Positions 55,001-64,000 of a DNA stretch of 64,000 bases are shown here, piece by piece (the stretch's first letter is position 1; the number at the start of each line of letters is the position of its first letter). Under the pieces are notes generated by a model. It saw nothing but the letters and a program-made list of their open reading frames with translations. It searched no databases and was not told the origin of the DNA. Source of the DNA: Drosophila persimilis. Taxonomy: Eukaryota > Arthropoda > Insecta > Diptera > Drosophilidae. The stretch lies in NCBI RefSeq assembly GCF_003286085.1, contig NW_020825289.1:9238001-9302000 (forward strand). The letters are read 5' to 3'. Made by a program: the position numbers and the translations under genes.

Positions 55001-56785
55001 TGTTTTGGTTTCTGTTTTTTGCTTTTTGTGCATTTTTCATTACAGCATTGACAGTGACAGCGACAGCTGGAGTGTGCCCCAAAAGGCAGCACAGTGGCGG
55101 CACAACGTGGCATGCAACAATGGATGCGCCAGTTCTGCTGCTTGTGCTGTGGATCTGCCAGAAGTGTGCTCAGAGCTGCCCCTGAGGCGGGCTGCAGTGA
55201 GTGCATGAGTAAATATGTGTGTGTTGAGGGCAGGGGCGAGAAGAAGGCGATGTTTTTTTGTGTGACGATTTTACAGACACCTCCCCGCCCGGGCCCATTC
55301 ACTTTCGGGGGCACGCACAGAATGTGGCACAGCCAGTGTTCTAGTTTGCACATATTGGTGGCCTGCCACTCTACCGCCCGCTTTCCCCTTCTTTATGGCG
55401 CTTATTCGATAGGTTTTCTTGAATATCCTCGTATGCCCTTGCATAGGGTACATCTGACCTCATTTTAAGTATGTTCATATGTATATATTTGGTAGATTAT
55501 GTTTATAAAAGGGTATGTTTAAAAAGTTGTATAAACCTCATTCTTCTCATAGGGGAATTGCTTTCTCAGTATAAAATATCGATCGAGGCATAAAATAAAC
55601 GAATGAACTGTCAAAAATTTTAATCTCTTTAAAATTCCATTCTGTCCATAATGTGCTATGAATATAATTCCAGAAAAGTTGTTTTCAATTCGAATTGAAA
55701 GGGTATCAAGTCTTCGACAGACACATTTGAATTGGCCAGTTTTTGTATTTGTTTCAATGATTTGGCAACAAAACATTTGGTCTTTGCCCCTCTAGCATTC
55801 TTCTTTCCACTTTCTCTATATTTTTCCATTGGCGTGGCAATTTCTGGCTTTGTAGATTGCTTGACAAATTGCCAGTCGGTGGAGATGGGGGACTGGGGCA
55901 GAGACCAAGGCAAGACAGCAGACGGGGACAGGCGACAGGGGAAGCAGGGACACCCGCCTTCAGTGAGAGTTGTAGACAAGTGTTCTCGTTGTTCTCACGG
56001 ATATTGTTGCTGTTCTCGTTGTTGTTGCTGTGTCAGGCATTGACAGGTGATGCACGATTTCCGCGCCGCCACCAGCAATTGCCAGCGTTGCGCCCGCCCA
56101 ATCCCTGACCTGTCATTCTGCTCGACAAGGCCAATGAAATGTAACAAATTAACGATTTATCTTCTATCATACTTATTGAACAGGGTATTATGAACGGAAA
56201 AAAACAAATCTCTGTGGGAGAATATTTTTAATTTTGTAAAAAAATTTCAACGAAACCGGAGACTCTGTGCTTTAAGGAAGATAGGAGCTATAAGAGGGTA
56301 TTATGAGCGGAAAAAAACAAGTCTTTGTGGGAGAATAATTTAAGTTTTGTTAAAACATTTCAATGAAACTGGAGACTCTTTAAGACTCAATAAAAATGTC
56401 AGCTAGTATCAAGGAAGTTATAGCTTTGCCCTATAGTTATATGCTATATTTTGAAAATGCGTTATGCCTTTTGACAATATTTCATTCCATTGGCATTCTA
56501 CTACATTCGAGCCCTAACTTAATTATACGTTCGGACTCGTAGTCGGGTTCGGGTCCGTTCGCAAACACTTGATGGTATGGTCGTAATTGTCGTATGAATA
56601 TAAAATGGACTTGTGTTTGCGGATTTGCGGGGAAAGTATTGAAGCGGGAGGGTATGTGTGCTTTTTGCACCCAGTGTGGGGGAGTGTTTTTTTCTGCTAG
56701 TTGTGGTTGTGTTTGTGCCATATTTACCGCAAACGCCACATGCCGCAATGCATGCAATAAAAATAAGTGCCGCTGGCTTTTGCAT
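26454..56785 (-). CDS. dpr13: Dpr-family two-Ig-domain neuronal cell-surface protein, probably dpr13 (7 exons, 444 aa)
   Basis: Joined exons (minus strand): 56785-56728, 39326-38692, 29235-29134, 28725-28617, 27729-27553, 27484-27371, 26593-26454. All junctions are GT-AG and phases agree (1,0,0,1,1,1). Seen: signal peptide 1-19, low-complexity linker about 20-200, Ig1 about 203-301 (Cys222/Cys284, Trp234, YECQVS motif), Ig2 about 302-398 (Cys325/Cys382, Trp339), GDNPAAMYHGHVGG stretch, then a hydrophobic tail 423-432. Three N-glycosylation sequons: N206, N355, N379. Known of the family: Dpr proteins are neuronal surface proteins that bind DIP partners through their first Ig domain and help specify synaptic partners. 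The choice of dpr13 among the ~21 paralogs rests on remembered similarity of the Ig domains and the tail; the family call is near certain, the paralog less so. No frameshift or premature stop is seen. Confidence 0.93.
27154..27179. repeat. (CA)n microsatellite
   Basis: CA dinucleotide run in dpr13 intron 6. Confidence 0.95.
27371..27484 (-). CDS. dpr13: dpr13 coding exon 6: second half of Ig2
   Basis: 114 nt, phase 1 at both ends; acceptor CCTTGCAG|ACTTTC and donor TTTAAAG|GTGAGT. It encodes DFQSSDLTIQRTRREHSGNF and continues with TCVASN, giving the second Ig2 cysteine (Cys382) inside an N-glycosylation sequon context (N379-F-T-C). The HSGNFTC motif is the usual Ig F-strand block of Dpr second domains. 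Confidence 0.95.
27553..27729 (-). CDS. dpr13: dpr13 coding exon 5: first half of Ig2
   Basis: 177 nt, phase 1 at both ends; acceptor CGGTTAG|AAGCGC and donor GAGCCAG|GTAAGC. It encodes Glu302-Pro360: ISGPPIRYLTPGSTLRLQC, with Ig2 Cys325, then IFWYHDNRMINYD with the core Trp339, then the INVSTEP segment with a sequon at N355. The downstream intron is only 68 bp (27485-27552), the shortest of the gene. Confidence 0.96.
28617..28725 (-). CDS. dpr13: dpr13 coding exon 4: end of Ig1
   Basis: 109 nt, phase 0 in and phase 1 out; acceptor CCCGCAG|GATTGG and donor GTCGTCG|GTAAGT. It encodes DWTLQIKFVQLRDAGVYECQ, the Dpr E-F strand block with the D-x-G-x-Y-x-C Ig signature that supplies the second Ig1 cysteine (Cys284). 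The exon then runs to the LSVV linker before Ig2. Confidence 0.96.
29134..29235 (-). CDS. dpr13: dpr13 coding exon 3: Ig1 core
   Basis: 102 nt, phase 0 at both ends; acceptor TTTCTAG|GTATCA and donor TCCGAG|GTGAGT. It encodes 34 residues beginning VSWIRKKDYHLLTVG, the C-strand tryptophan segment (W-I-R-[KR]-[KR]-D) shared by Dpr first Ig domains. The TYSSDERFSA part matches the following strand of the family. In the known Dpr-DIP complexes this face of Ig1 forms the binding interface, so the residues here bear on partner choice. Confidence 0.95.
31092..31120. repeat. (CA)n microsatellite
   Basis: CA dinucleotide run in dpr13 intron 2. Confidence 0.95.
35411..35433. repeat. CCGTA pentanucleotide array
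   Basis: Four CCGTA units and a partial CCG in dpr13 intron 2. Confidence 0.9.
38692..39326 (-). CDS. dpr13: dpr13 coding exon 2: low-complexity linker and start of Ig1
   Basis: 635 nt, phase 1 in and phase 0 out. The acceptor is TTCGCAG|ACC and the donor GGCGTG|GTGAGT. The first ~180 residues are Ala-, Ser-, Pro-, Gln- and His-rich: a run of seven Ala, a PEPVPVPEP segment, and a Gln/His cluster. Ig1 begins near GSPMYFGTENSTVV, with the first Ig cysteine in HVPC (Cys222) and a glycosylation sequon at N206. It is by far the longest exon of the gene. Overlapping frames on the plus strand are shadows. Confidence 0.92.
45300..45775. mobile_element. GC-rich block, possible old retroelement or other repeat remnant
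   Basis: Sharp boundaries against A/T-rich intron DNA, paired short repeats (CCTACCTTCAGGTCCTACCT; the word CGTTGA recurs), a TATTTAAG at 45462-45469 that could be an LTR TATA box, and GGGGCTTATAGGCC near the end. No gag, pol or transposase frame is visible. Class unknown. Confidence 0.3.
47063..47100. repeat. GATA / GA compound microsatellite
   Basis: TAGA units pass directly into a GA run; in dpr13 intron 1. Confidence 0.95.
48292..48340. repeat. Short tandem array, 10-bp unit GCTATTTTCT
   Basis: Three exact units, flanked by the variants ACTGTTTTCT and GCTGTTTTGT. Confidence 0.9.
48920..48998. repeat. (CT)n microsatellite, about 79 bp
   Basis: Nearly pure CT dinucleotide tract with one CCC interruption at 48930-48933; the longest simple repeat in the window. 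GA on the transcribed strand of intron 1. Confidence 0.95.
51265..51288. repeat. (CA)n microsatellite
   Basis: CA dinucleotide run in dpr13 intron 1. Confidence 0.9.
56182..56375. repeat. Tandem duplication, 113-bp unit
   Basis: AGGGTATTATGAACGG..GGAGACTCT at 56182 is repeated at 56295 with scattered substitutions (AGGGTATTATGAGCGG..). It sits about 350 bp inside intron 1 of dpr13. Confidence 0.8.
56728..56785 (-). CDS. dpr13: dpr13 coding exon 1: signal peptide
   Basis: Encodes MQKPAALIFIACIAACGVC and the first base of codon 20. Lys3 gives a short basic n-region, followed by a hydrophobic core and small residues suited to cleavage. The donor reads GCG|GTAAAT and leaves phase 1, exactly what the exon 2 acceptor needs (G+AC gives Asp20). 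I chose ATG 56785 (context ACAGAATG) because it places the hydrophobic core at the N-terminus. The same frame stays open upstream, with ATGs at 56839 (context AAAAATG, 18 extra residues) and 56977. Other minus-strand signal-like stretches between here and exon 2 that I examined have the wrong splice phase or no donor. Confidence 0.82.
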
Positions 56786-57556
56786 TCTGTCAAGGACACG
56801 GCCGCTCTTGATGCGATATAATCCACTTGATGCCGGCATTTTTCGCGCTCTTGCTGCTGCTTTTGTGGCAGCAACTGTTGATGGGAAATCGGTTTGATGC
56901 ACTCGGAAATTGTTGATTTTTTTATTGTTGTTGCTGCTGCTGCTGTTGCTGTCAATTGTTTTGCATATGTAAATCAATTTATCAACGCTTTAGTATCAGT
57001 GCTTTTGTCCACTGTATTTTCCGTTCATTGCATTCTAATTAATATGTTTTTCTGCGAATGGGTTTTGCCATGAGATTTCGTTTGTTAATTTTCAGTTTAA
57101 TTAAATGCAGTTTCTCAATTGATTAATACACATTTTCAATGAATCTCGAATGCCATTAACTTCATAGCAATGCATATTTTACTCTTAACTATGAGTTTAA
57201 TCTATATGTTTTTCTTTCTTTTTTAATTTTCCGATTTGTCGTTTATTTTGTTAGTTTTTGGTATGTTATTCTTCCACTGATTTGGTGTCCACCTCACTCA
57301 CTCTCCACTGTCACCTTTGTGGTCCACACACTGAAATCTTCTTGTTTAGCATTCGTGGAACTCATAATTCATTCCGGAAGCGGAAACAAATCTCACATTG
57401 CGTATACGATGACGCGTCAAGTCACGTCACCAGAACTTCACCGAATCGGACTCCCTTACAGATCTGGGAAGAATAACTCCGATCAGATCGAACCGAAGTG
57501 AAGCGTACCGAAGCGAACCGAACCGAACCCGTTCCCGCTGTGGTCAGAAATTAACT
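56786..57556 (-). other. dpr13: Presumed dpr13 5' leader, possibly containing an intron
   Basis: The sequence between the predicted start site and the signal-peptide ATG. It has several upstream ATGs with short frames and a CAG/CAA-rich stretch just before the coding start (about 56860-56950). Possible 5'-UTR donors are TCT|GTAAGG near 57459 and GGAGA|GTGAGT near 57302, so an internal intron is likely but not fixed by sequence alone. Tandem TTCGG-type repeats (57500-57533) lie at the 5' end. Confidence 0.4.
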
Positions 57557-57559
57557 GAC
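57524..57559 (-). promoter_or_regulatory. dpr13: Candidate dpr13 core promoter (Inr + DPE)
   Basis: On the minus strand TCAGTT fits the Drosophila initiator, putting A(+1) at 57556. Counting from it, bases +28 to +32 read GGTTC, which fits the downstream promoter element RGWYV at exactly its required spacing. The GGGAACGG just before resembles the motif ten element, shifted by one base. No TATA box is evident. It lies 771 bp upstream of the chosen start codon on the same strand. Matching element spacing is suggestive, not proof. Confidence 0.5.
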
Positions 57560-58339
57560 GGACGCGTTCCCAGAAGGAGGATATGACCAGAGCAGAGCTC
57601 CGTCACAGCCAGACCCAAGCCGACGTCGGCGCTGGCAGCAGCTCCTTAGCGATGCCTTTTCCTTGTCGCTCTTTTGTGTTTTTATTGCTATTGTTGCTGT
57701 CGGCACTAGCACAGCTCATATACTTTTTGCACCCAGTGTTTAAGAGTGCTTCTGCTGCTCTGCTGCTCTGCCTCTTGGACAGTGCTTGTCTGTTTACTTT
57801 ACGCTTTCGCACGCGACTGAAGCAACGATGGAGGACATGCCACGAAACAGGCGGCAGGCAGTGACAGCAGCAGCGCAGTCTGCACGGGCTTCGTGGCACG
57901 CTCTCTCTCTCTCTCCTTCTCTCTGTGTATGTCTTTCTATGCGCTCTTTATAGCATATTATGGCATCTCCCTTCCGGGAGAATGGTCCATATTGAGGAAT
58001 GGGTTACCCTCAAACCTATAGAGTATTTGTTGTATTTGTAATTTGTGATACGATGGACCGATGGATCCTCGATTGACCGCAATTTATCTAGAATTAACGT
58101 GCAGAACTTGGCGGTCAGACATATTTTTGTCCATATAAGCTTAAAAAAAAAATATCGGGCAACGTCGACAGGGATACAAAACTTTTTTACATAAGATAAT
58201 TGCATAATAATAATTGATGGAAGCTAGTGATTAAGAAGTAGTGAAGGAAGGATAGAATTAGGTCGTTCAATAATATTGTAATATATAAATAGTTTCAGAT
58301 ACAAATCGGCACTCGACAGTTATTCTATGATAGTTCTGC

Positions 58340-58664
58340 ACCGTCAAGTGCAGTACGTGACATTGAAAATACATTCCAAACTTCACTACTCGACTGAGAT
58401 ATCATCCATCTTAAATGTTTTATCACAGGGAAAATTAGACAGAACTTACTCATCTGATTCACTGATGGAATACGTACATTCAAATCGTGGTCCGCCATCA
58501 ACAGCTGTTACAGATTTTTTATGGCAAACATTTTTCCAAGCATCAACTTCTTCCGGCTCTGTAGCTTTCTCTCGCTCTCCTTCAACGCAGCTTCTGCTTG
58601 TGCGCGAAACCTGACTCTCTCTCCCTGCTCTGCTCTCCCGAGTCTCTCTCTGTTTGCAGCACAC
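58340..58664 (-). pseudogene. Decayed reading frame, possible transposon or gene relic
   Basis: On the minus strand, coding-like sequence DAWKNVCHKKSVTAVDGG, PRFECTYSISESDE continues past one in-frame stop into VLSNFPCDKTFKMDDISVE and then two stops. Reading through a stop in the same frame with protein-like composition suggests a decayed gene or mobile-element ORF. The family is not recognised. Confidence 0.25.
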
Positions 58665-61600
58665 AGCCGAACGCGGAGCGTCAAGTTGCGATTCGTTTAG
58701 TTCCGAGCGACGTCCCTGGCGACTGCAAACAAACGCCAGAAAACCGCTTCAATTTGGGTTATTGTGCCGAAATTAGTTGGGGGCTACGTTCTGTGCCCTC
58801 TCAGCCGGGAACTTTCCCTTTCATATGCAGCACTCGCTCTACCGCACCGCCGGGCTGCAGCAGGTTGGGGCGTGCGGCCAATACTTAGCATACTTTCGGG
58901 CGAGCCAAACATTCGAGAGCTCGCCCCCTTAAGATCTGACCTTTCCAGCATTTGTTGGGGTAGGACTAAGGGACCTTAAGGGCTTTCGAGTGTTTAAGTT
59001 TCGTTTGGGACTGTAAAACTTGCGTATCCCATATATCAGGCAATGAAAACAAGACCATCATACATTTATCCACGTTAATTCCCCTCTACTTTTTCCTGTT
59101 TTCCCACAATTTGTCTTATCCCTTCTGGATATGTGAATAAATTGCCAGCAATTTCTGTTGCTGGGTCGCTTATAAAAAGTTACACTTGCGAGGCCTTTAC
59201 TTATATGTACCCGCAGCAGCAGCAGCAGCCGCAGATTGCTCCAGCTTTCATTATCTAAAAACAAGAAAATCACAGACAATCAGTTAGCGCTGCACGAGCA
59301 AATAAACTCGTCAAGAACCAACAGAAGAACGAACAAAAAAAAAAATAAGAAAAGGAAAGTGAAGGGCAAGATGAAGATGAAGAAACAGCAGAGCAGCCGC
59401 TGCAGAGGATACAGCCCAGCCAGACATACAGACAGACAGACTATATAACTTTTCTTTCTGGTTTTTCGGCAAAGGTCTCTTCTCGAAGTAAACTCTGGCG
59501 AAAAAGTTTGCCAAGAGTTGGACCTCCCGTCCGCCCCAACCTGGAGTTTGCAGTCAATGGTGCGTCATTATTTTCATTTATTGGCACAATCAGTCAACGT
59601 TTTATTTCCGGAATGTAATTAGCTAAACTGCCAAAGACAAACACACATGCACACGCACACAGGCAGACAAGACAACTGACAGACAGGCAACTGGCAGGAA
59701 ATACGCTGACAGATGCAGATCGGCATGGCAGTGCGAGTGTCCTTTATGGTCGGTCTATGGGGGAAACAGCACACAGACAGACAGACGAGCATGTAAGGGT
59801 CGGTCCTCGAGGGTGCATTCGTCTGGGCAGTGGGTAAGCTCTCCACGACGCATGGAAACATGTTTCTGAAGCTCCAGAAATGGCACAATTTGTCGATTTA
59901 GCTGACCGCCACACTGAACTTAAAGAGAAGAGGATAGGATGTTGGCAATAAGGGCACCCTGTTGAATATTAAGGAGCTCTCATTAGTGTTATTTAAAAGA
60001 ATATATATATCTGATTATTTCTTTTGCAAAATAGATCAAATATCATTTAGATTGCGATTTCAGGATATTGAAAACCGTCAAAAATGTGTTTAAAAATTAA
60101 ATAATCAAATGACGCTGAAAACTAAAATGTTTTCTAAAAAAAGTTTTGTGATACCGCGCCAAATTTTGAAGACAAATTGGAAGAGCAGCAACGGTAGTAA
60201 CAGAACAATAAAGGAGCTTAACAAGGGAAAACATCCCTGCGAAATGGAAGTGGAAAACAAGCTGCAGCCAACTGCTAACAACATTTCAAAAATGCGTGCC
60301 CCTTCAGAATGAAGCAGAAGCTGAAGCTGAAGCAGTCGCTGCCGCTTCAGCAGGTGTACATATATGTATGTGAAGCGCCAGCACACCGCTAAAAGTGGGA
60401 AATTTTTCACGAAAAGATGAACTGCTGAGAGTACTCGTGGCACACAATGCCCAGGCACCAGTCTCGTCTACCAGGACCTCATTTCTCTGAGAGAAGCGAA
60501 GCGTTTCAGATAGAATTTGAGCGTAGTAAATTTTTCAATCGACTCGCTAATAAAGGCAATAAATATTCGATTCGCTTTCGCTTGGCACCACTCTTTCCCT
60601 GTGCTTGAAATTTCCACTCGATTCCACGCGTTTCGATGCGATTCGACTCGATTCGTTTCATCCTGCTTCGATTGAAGTGTTTGCCATCCACGAGTTTATA
60701 TATCGTACTATATATATTTTTTTTTTGTATTATTCTTGATAATATCTAAAACCCCATCACTCCCTGCATCTTTTGCCATCTCCGGTTAACACGCTTTTCG
60801 CTCGCCCTTCTTTCATTTTCTTTTCAATTCTCTTTCAGCATTCTCTTCTTTTTTTTTGTTTTTGTGTTAGTTTTCCTTCTTGTTAGACACTGCGACAGGA
60901 AAAATTTCATTTCGTTTGGCTGAATTTCACGTTAAATTCAATTTAACGTGCGCTTGTACTTCTCACTTCCACCTAGTCTCTACGCTTTTCACTTTTCCTG
61001 CCATCCCATAGTTCTCCCCACAGCATTATTCACAATTTTCACTACTATTTTCCTGTCCATCCGCCACCCTCCATCCACCTCCTCCATCGGTCATTGCGTT
61101 GTTCCCCCTTTCGTTGTTTTGCAGTAAATAAAAGAAGCGCAACAAAGCAGAAATGAAGAAATTCCCCAAAATGGAAATGTGTCACACAATGCCATTTTGG
61201 TCAGACCAAAACGGACTACTGCCTTGGACCTTCCGGTGGGGTCAGGGGTCGGGTGTCAAAGGTCGGGGGGTCGGTTCGGGTTTTCCTGCAAGAGTATTAA
61301 GCGCATAAATGATCCACACTGATACGAGTTTAGGAGTCTCTCTCGCTATACTCGCAGCTATCACTATGACTACAACTACGGCCATGGCTTTTCACTAAAT
61401 TGCTGACATTGACGAACTGGCAATAGTTTTACTCCCTACTCCCACTCCTCGTCCTACATCTCCGGCATACATCCCTTGGCATTATTTATACGTCCAACTC
61501 ATTTTCATTTTTCAGCCGTTTTCCGTGCGGAGAAGTGGGAGGAAAGTATAGCGGCTGAGCAGGGCCGGTCTCCACTTAAGCAAATTGAATATGGAAATGG

Positions 61601-64000
61601 ATTTTTATTGCAATTTTTGTTGTTTTTTCTTCGTTTGATTCGTTCGACTTGGAAACATTGTGGCAGATTAGATTATCGCCCAACAGCTGGAATCATCGAT
61701 TTTCGAAAGAAGCTTAGCTATCGCCCGGGGAGTCCCGGGGAGTCCCGCCAGTGCTTGGCGAACTTTTCGGAGGAAAGTTTATTGAAATATTTAGCGGGAA
61801 CTTAAGTAATAAGTTGCCGAATCAGTACGCAAAAGATTAAAGTCCAATAAAACCGTGAATGGAGAATGGAGAATGGAGAGAGGGTCACTGCATACCAGAA
61901 ACACTTTTCAAAGCAACGTAAACCAGAAACCGCCGGCAAAAATTGGGTTTTCATTTGAAATTACTGGGAAAAGTTTCCCTCGTCTCCGTCTCCGATTCGG
62001 CTTCCATTCCGTTTCAGTTTCAGCTACGGCTGCAATTCAGGTCCGGATAGTAATGGGCTTTTAAGCTCTTTGAGCCGCAAATTAAAATCCCCATTCCCTC
62101 TCTGAGGCATAGCCGAGTGCTGCCCCGCAATGACAGACCCACTAAGGGGCTTCAGTCAACAATACCCCATGCAGAGCCATAAATGGAGCTTTCCCATTGA
62201 TTGTTTCTGCAGAATGCAGATGCTTCATAATGCTGATGAAGATGAGATGCGTTGGCGATGGCGATGGCGATGGCATTGGCTTCGCCGGCATGCGAGTCGT
62301 TAATTATTTTTTCACGAGTACAACGAGACCTGAAACGAGCTGACAAGCGGCCAATTATCCGCCATAATGCTGAGATTTAATTTAAAAACCTGTCACACAG
62401 ACAAAGGGTCCTTCCATCCATCTCTTTTGCATCCACAAAGAAGCGAGCACTCCTTCCCTTTGGCCATATCTTCTTAATTATGCCCAAGGCTGTACCAAAA
62501 GGGTGGCCCGTGGCCCAACAATATGACGACAATGGCATTTTTTGCACGTCGTCCCTCGAAATGCTTCAATTTATGACTTAATCTGCGCTTAACCACTCTC
62601 TTACGCCGTTGCTCTCCCGAAGGGGAGATAGATTTTTCTCTTTGGGAAAATGCATTACCTTCCTTTTCCATACCTTTCGCTACTTTCAAATGAAAAACGC
62701 CCAAAGTCCAGCTTATAGAACAGTTTACAACAGCTTGGGCCACTTCATTATGACCAGAGAGGTTTCACATTAGATTGCAGAAACAATGCAGCATGTTTGG
62801 GGCTTGTGTGCGGAGCATCAGTCTACTGTGAATGCAATCACATTGCAGTTATATTCAGAAGCGACTGAAAGACATCCAAAATGAGGCCTAGCTGAGAGCA
62901 CGAATTTTACTTGCAGATTTACAGGCACACAACTCTGCGCCTTGCAAGCTCCTGCTCAATGTACTATTGTAAAAATACTCTCATTGCAAGAGTACAAATC
63001 CAATCATCTGAATATTTCAATGGTACTTTACACAATAAAAACGCATTTAAAGAAATATTCCAAGAAACGCAGTACAAGGCTATGTGCCACAAAGCCGAGA
63101 TAAATTTCCTTTTGTTATTTAATAATAGTTAATAAGAAATAAGCAGAACTCTATGCGCAATGCTCCCAGAATTCTTCTGAATCCACTGCCAGGTGGATTT
63201 ATAATTGGAATTGAAGCACAATCCATGGGCAACAAGGACGGTACAACAACAATGACAAGGAGTGGAATGTTATTTATCATTCGTCTGATTGATATTTCAC
63301 AATTAATAATCGCTTCGCGAAATTGTTCCAATATCAATTAAGCCTTTAAAGCTAATCCGTAGCTTCACCTCCTCTGCAGTTGATCTTATTTCGCAGATGA
63401 CGAGTATCGATTTCTCCCAAAACATATTGCGACTATGATTTATGAGTGATTTTACCGCAGCAATGATGCTCAGGTCTGTGCTCGGCAAGGTGCAACCCAC
63501 CACTTAATCCGAGCTTACTCAATCTGCCACTCCATAGGACCCCACAGAGTGTAAAGCGCGCAAGGAGCCGATGCCGCTGCAACAGACAGCGGCTCGGGCT
63601 GCTTAAGTCCAGGTAAAAGTCCAGGCAGAAGCCCAACAGACATCGAAAGCGCTGTGGCTCCGTGCCTTTTGTTTGCCAATTGCATTATGTGCCAGAGGCT
63701 TTTTGGTAGTTAAGTCCCCGTACATATTCTCGCACAGAGGGAGAAACTTTTAAATTAAAAGTCCAACGGAAGCTTATGGAACAATTTACAGCCGCTTAAG
63801 CCGCTTCATTACGAGCAAACGTATCCATGGAGCCGTATCGAAGGAGAGAGCAGAGCTTAGTTTTGCTGACAAACTTCTTCTATGGCCACAACCGCTGCGT
63901 CTGGCCAATGGGAAGAGGCGACCAATCCGGGACTGATTAATATTATCGATTATCGGTAGCCAGATAGCATAATCTCTTTCTCGCACTTGGCAGGTGCAGA
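58665..64000. other. Upstream of dpr13: no confident gene
   Basis: Holds a kappa-B-like doublet (61727-61746), a CGATTC-rich stretch near 60.6 kb and a short protein-like frame at 63153-63341 that matches no family I recognise. The true neighbour of dpr13 on this side may lie outside the window. Confidence 0.5.
60560..60675. repeat. Degenerate CGATTC-type minisatellite
   Basis: CGATTCG, CTCGATTCC, GCGATTCGACTCGATTCG and TTCGATTG recur over about 115 bp, the densest part at 60617-60672. Confidence 0.6.

Larger units (their letters stand above)
39327..56727 (-). other. dpr13: dpr13 intron 1 (17.4 kb)
   Basis: Non-coding by all signs. It holds microsatellites, a tandem duplication (56182-56375), a repeat-like block (45.3-45.77 kb), a plus-strand TATAAATA at 40891-40898, and a GGCTC array near 43710-43732. 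I see no nested gene with a convincing frame, splice sites or protein family. Large first introns of neuronal genes often carry enhancers; nothing here allows one to be placed. Confidence 0.8.

Noticed and set aside
54868-55353. 161-codon minus-strand frame in intron 1
   Set aside because: Lys/Gln/Arg runs come from a CTGTTT-type repeat; no domain or splice context.
63119-63341. Protein-like frames on both strands near the right end
   Set aside because: Both strands are open over the same bases and neither has a recognisable family or splice context.
1-64000. CRISPR arrays, operons, tRNA or rRNA genes
   Set aside because: No regularly spaced identical repeats, no tRNA B-box with a foldable partner and no rRNA-like sequence were seen; the gene architecture is that of an insect nuclear genome.

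Overview
The window is insect nuclear DNA, almost certainly Drosophila. The evidence is a neural cell-surface gene of the Drosophila Dpr (defective proboscis extension response) family, GT-AG introns from 68 bp to 17 kb, an Inr+DPE core promoter, and INE-1/DINE-1-type Helentron repeats. The version of the INE-1-like repeat seen here suggests the obscura group (D. pseudoobscura and relatives); this is an inference from memory, not a search.

The only gene that can be supported with confidence is on the minus strand and spans about 31 kb. It is a two-immunoglobulin-domain Dpr protein, most likely dpr13. All seven coding exons can be joined with matching phases and consensus splice sites: 56785-56728 (signal peptide), 39326-38692 (long low-complexity linker plus the start of Ig1), 29235-29134, 28725-28617, 27729-27553, 27484-27371 and 26593-26454 (hydrophobic tail and stop). 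The product is 444 residues. A plausible transcription start is at 57556, and a 3' UTR probably runs to about 24.75 kb or 25.15 kb.

Layout. From 1 to about 24.7 kb, downstream of the gene, there is no securely identifiable gene: mostly unique A/T-rich DNA, microsatellites, two inverted INE-1-like elements (9629-10732 and 15790-16633), a GC-rich island (11.49-11.93 kb) and a few weak exon candidates. From 24.7 to 57.6 kb is the dpr gene, with intron 2 (9.5 kb) and intron 1 (17.4 kb) filled with non-coding DNA, microsatellites and one block that looks like an old repeat (about 45.3-45.77 kb). From 57.6 to 64 kb is upstream DNA with a decayed reading frame near 58.3-58.66 kb and no confident gene.

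No CRISPR array, operon, rRNA, tRNA or new multi-gene system was found. The most useful results are the complete gene model with its distant signal-peptide exon, the promoter call, the unusual linker and tail of the protein, and several repeats and short motifs that deserve a computational check.
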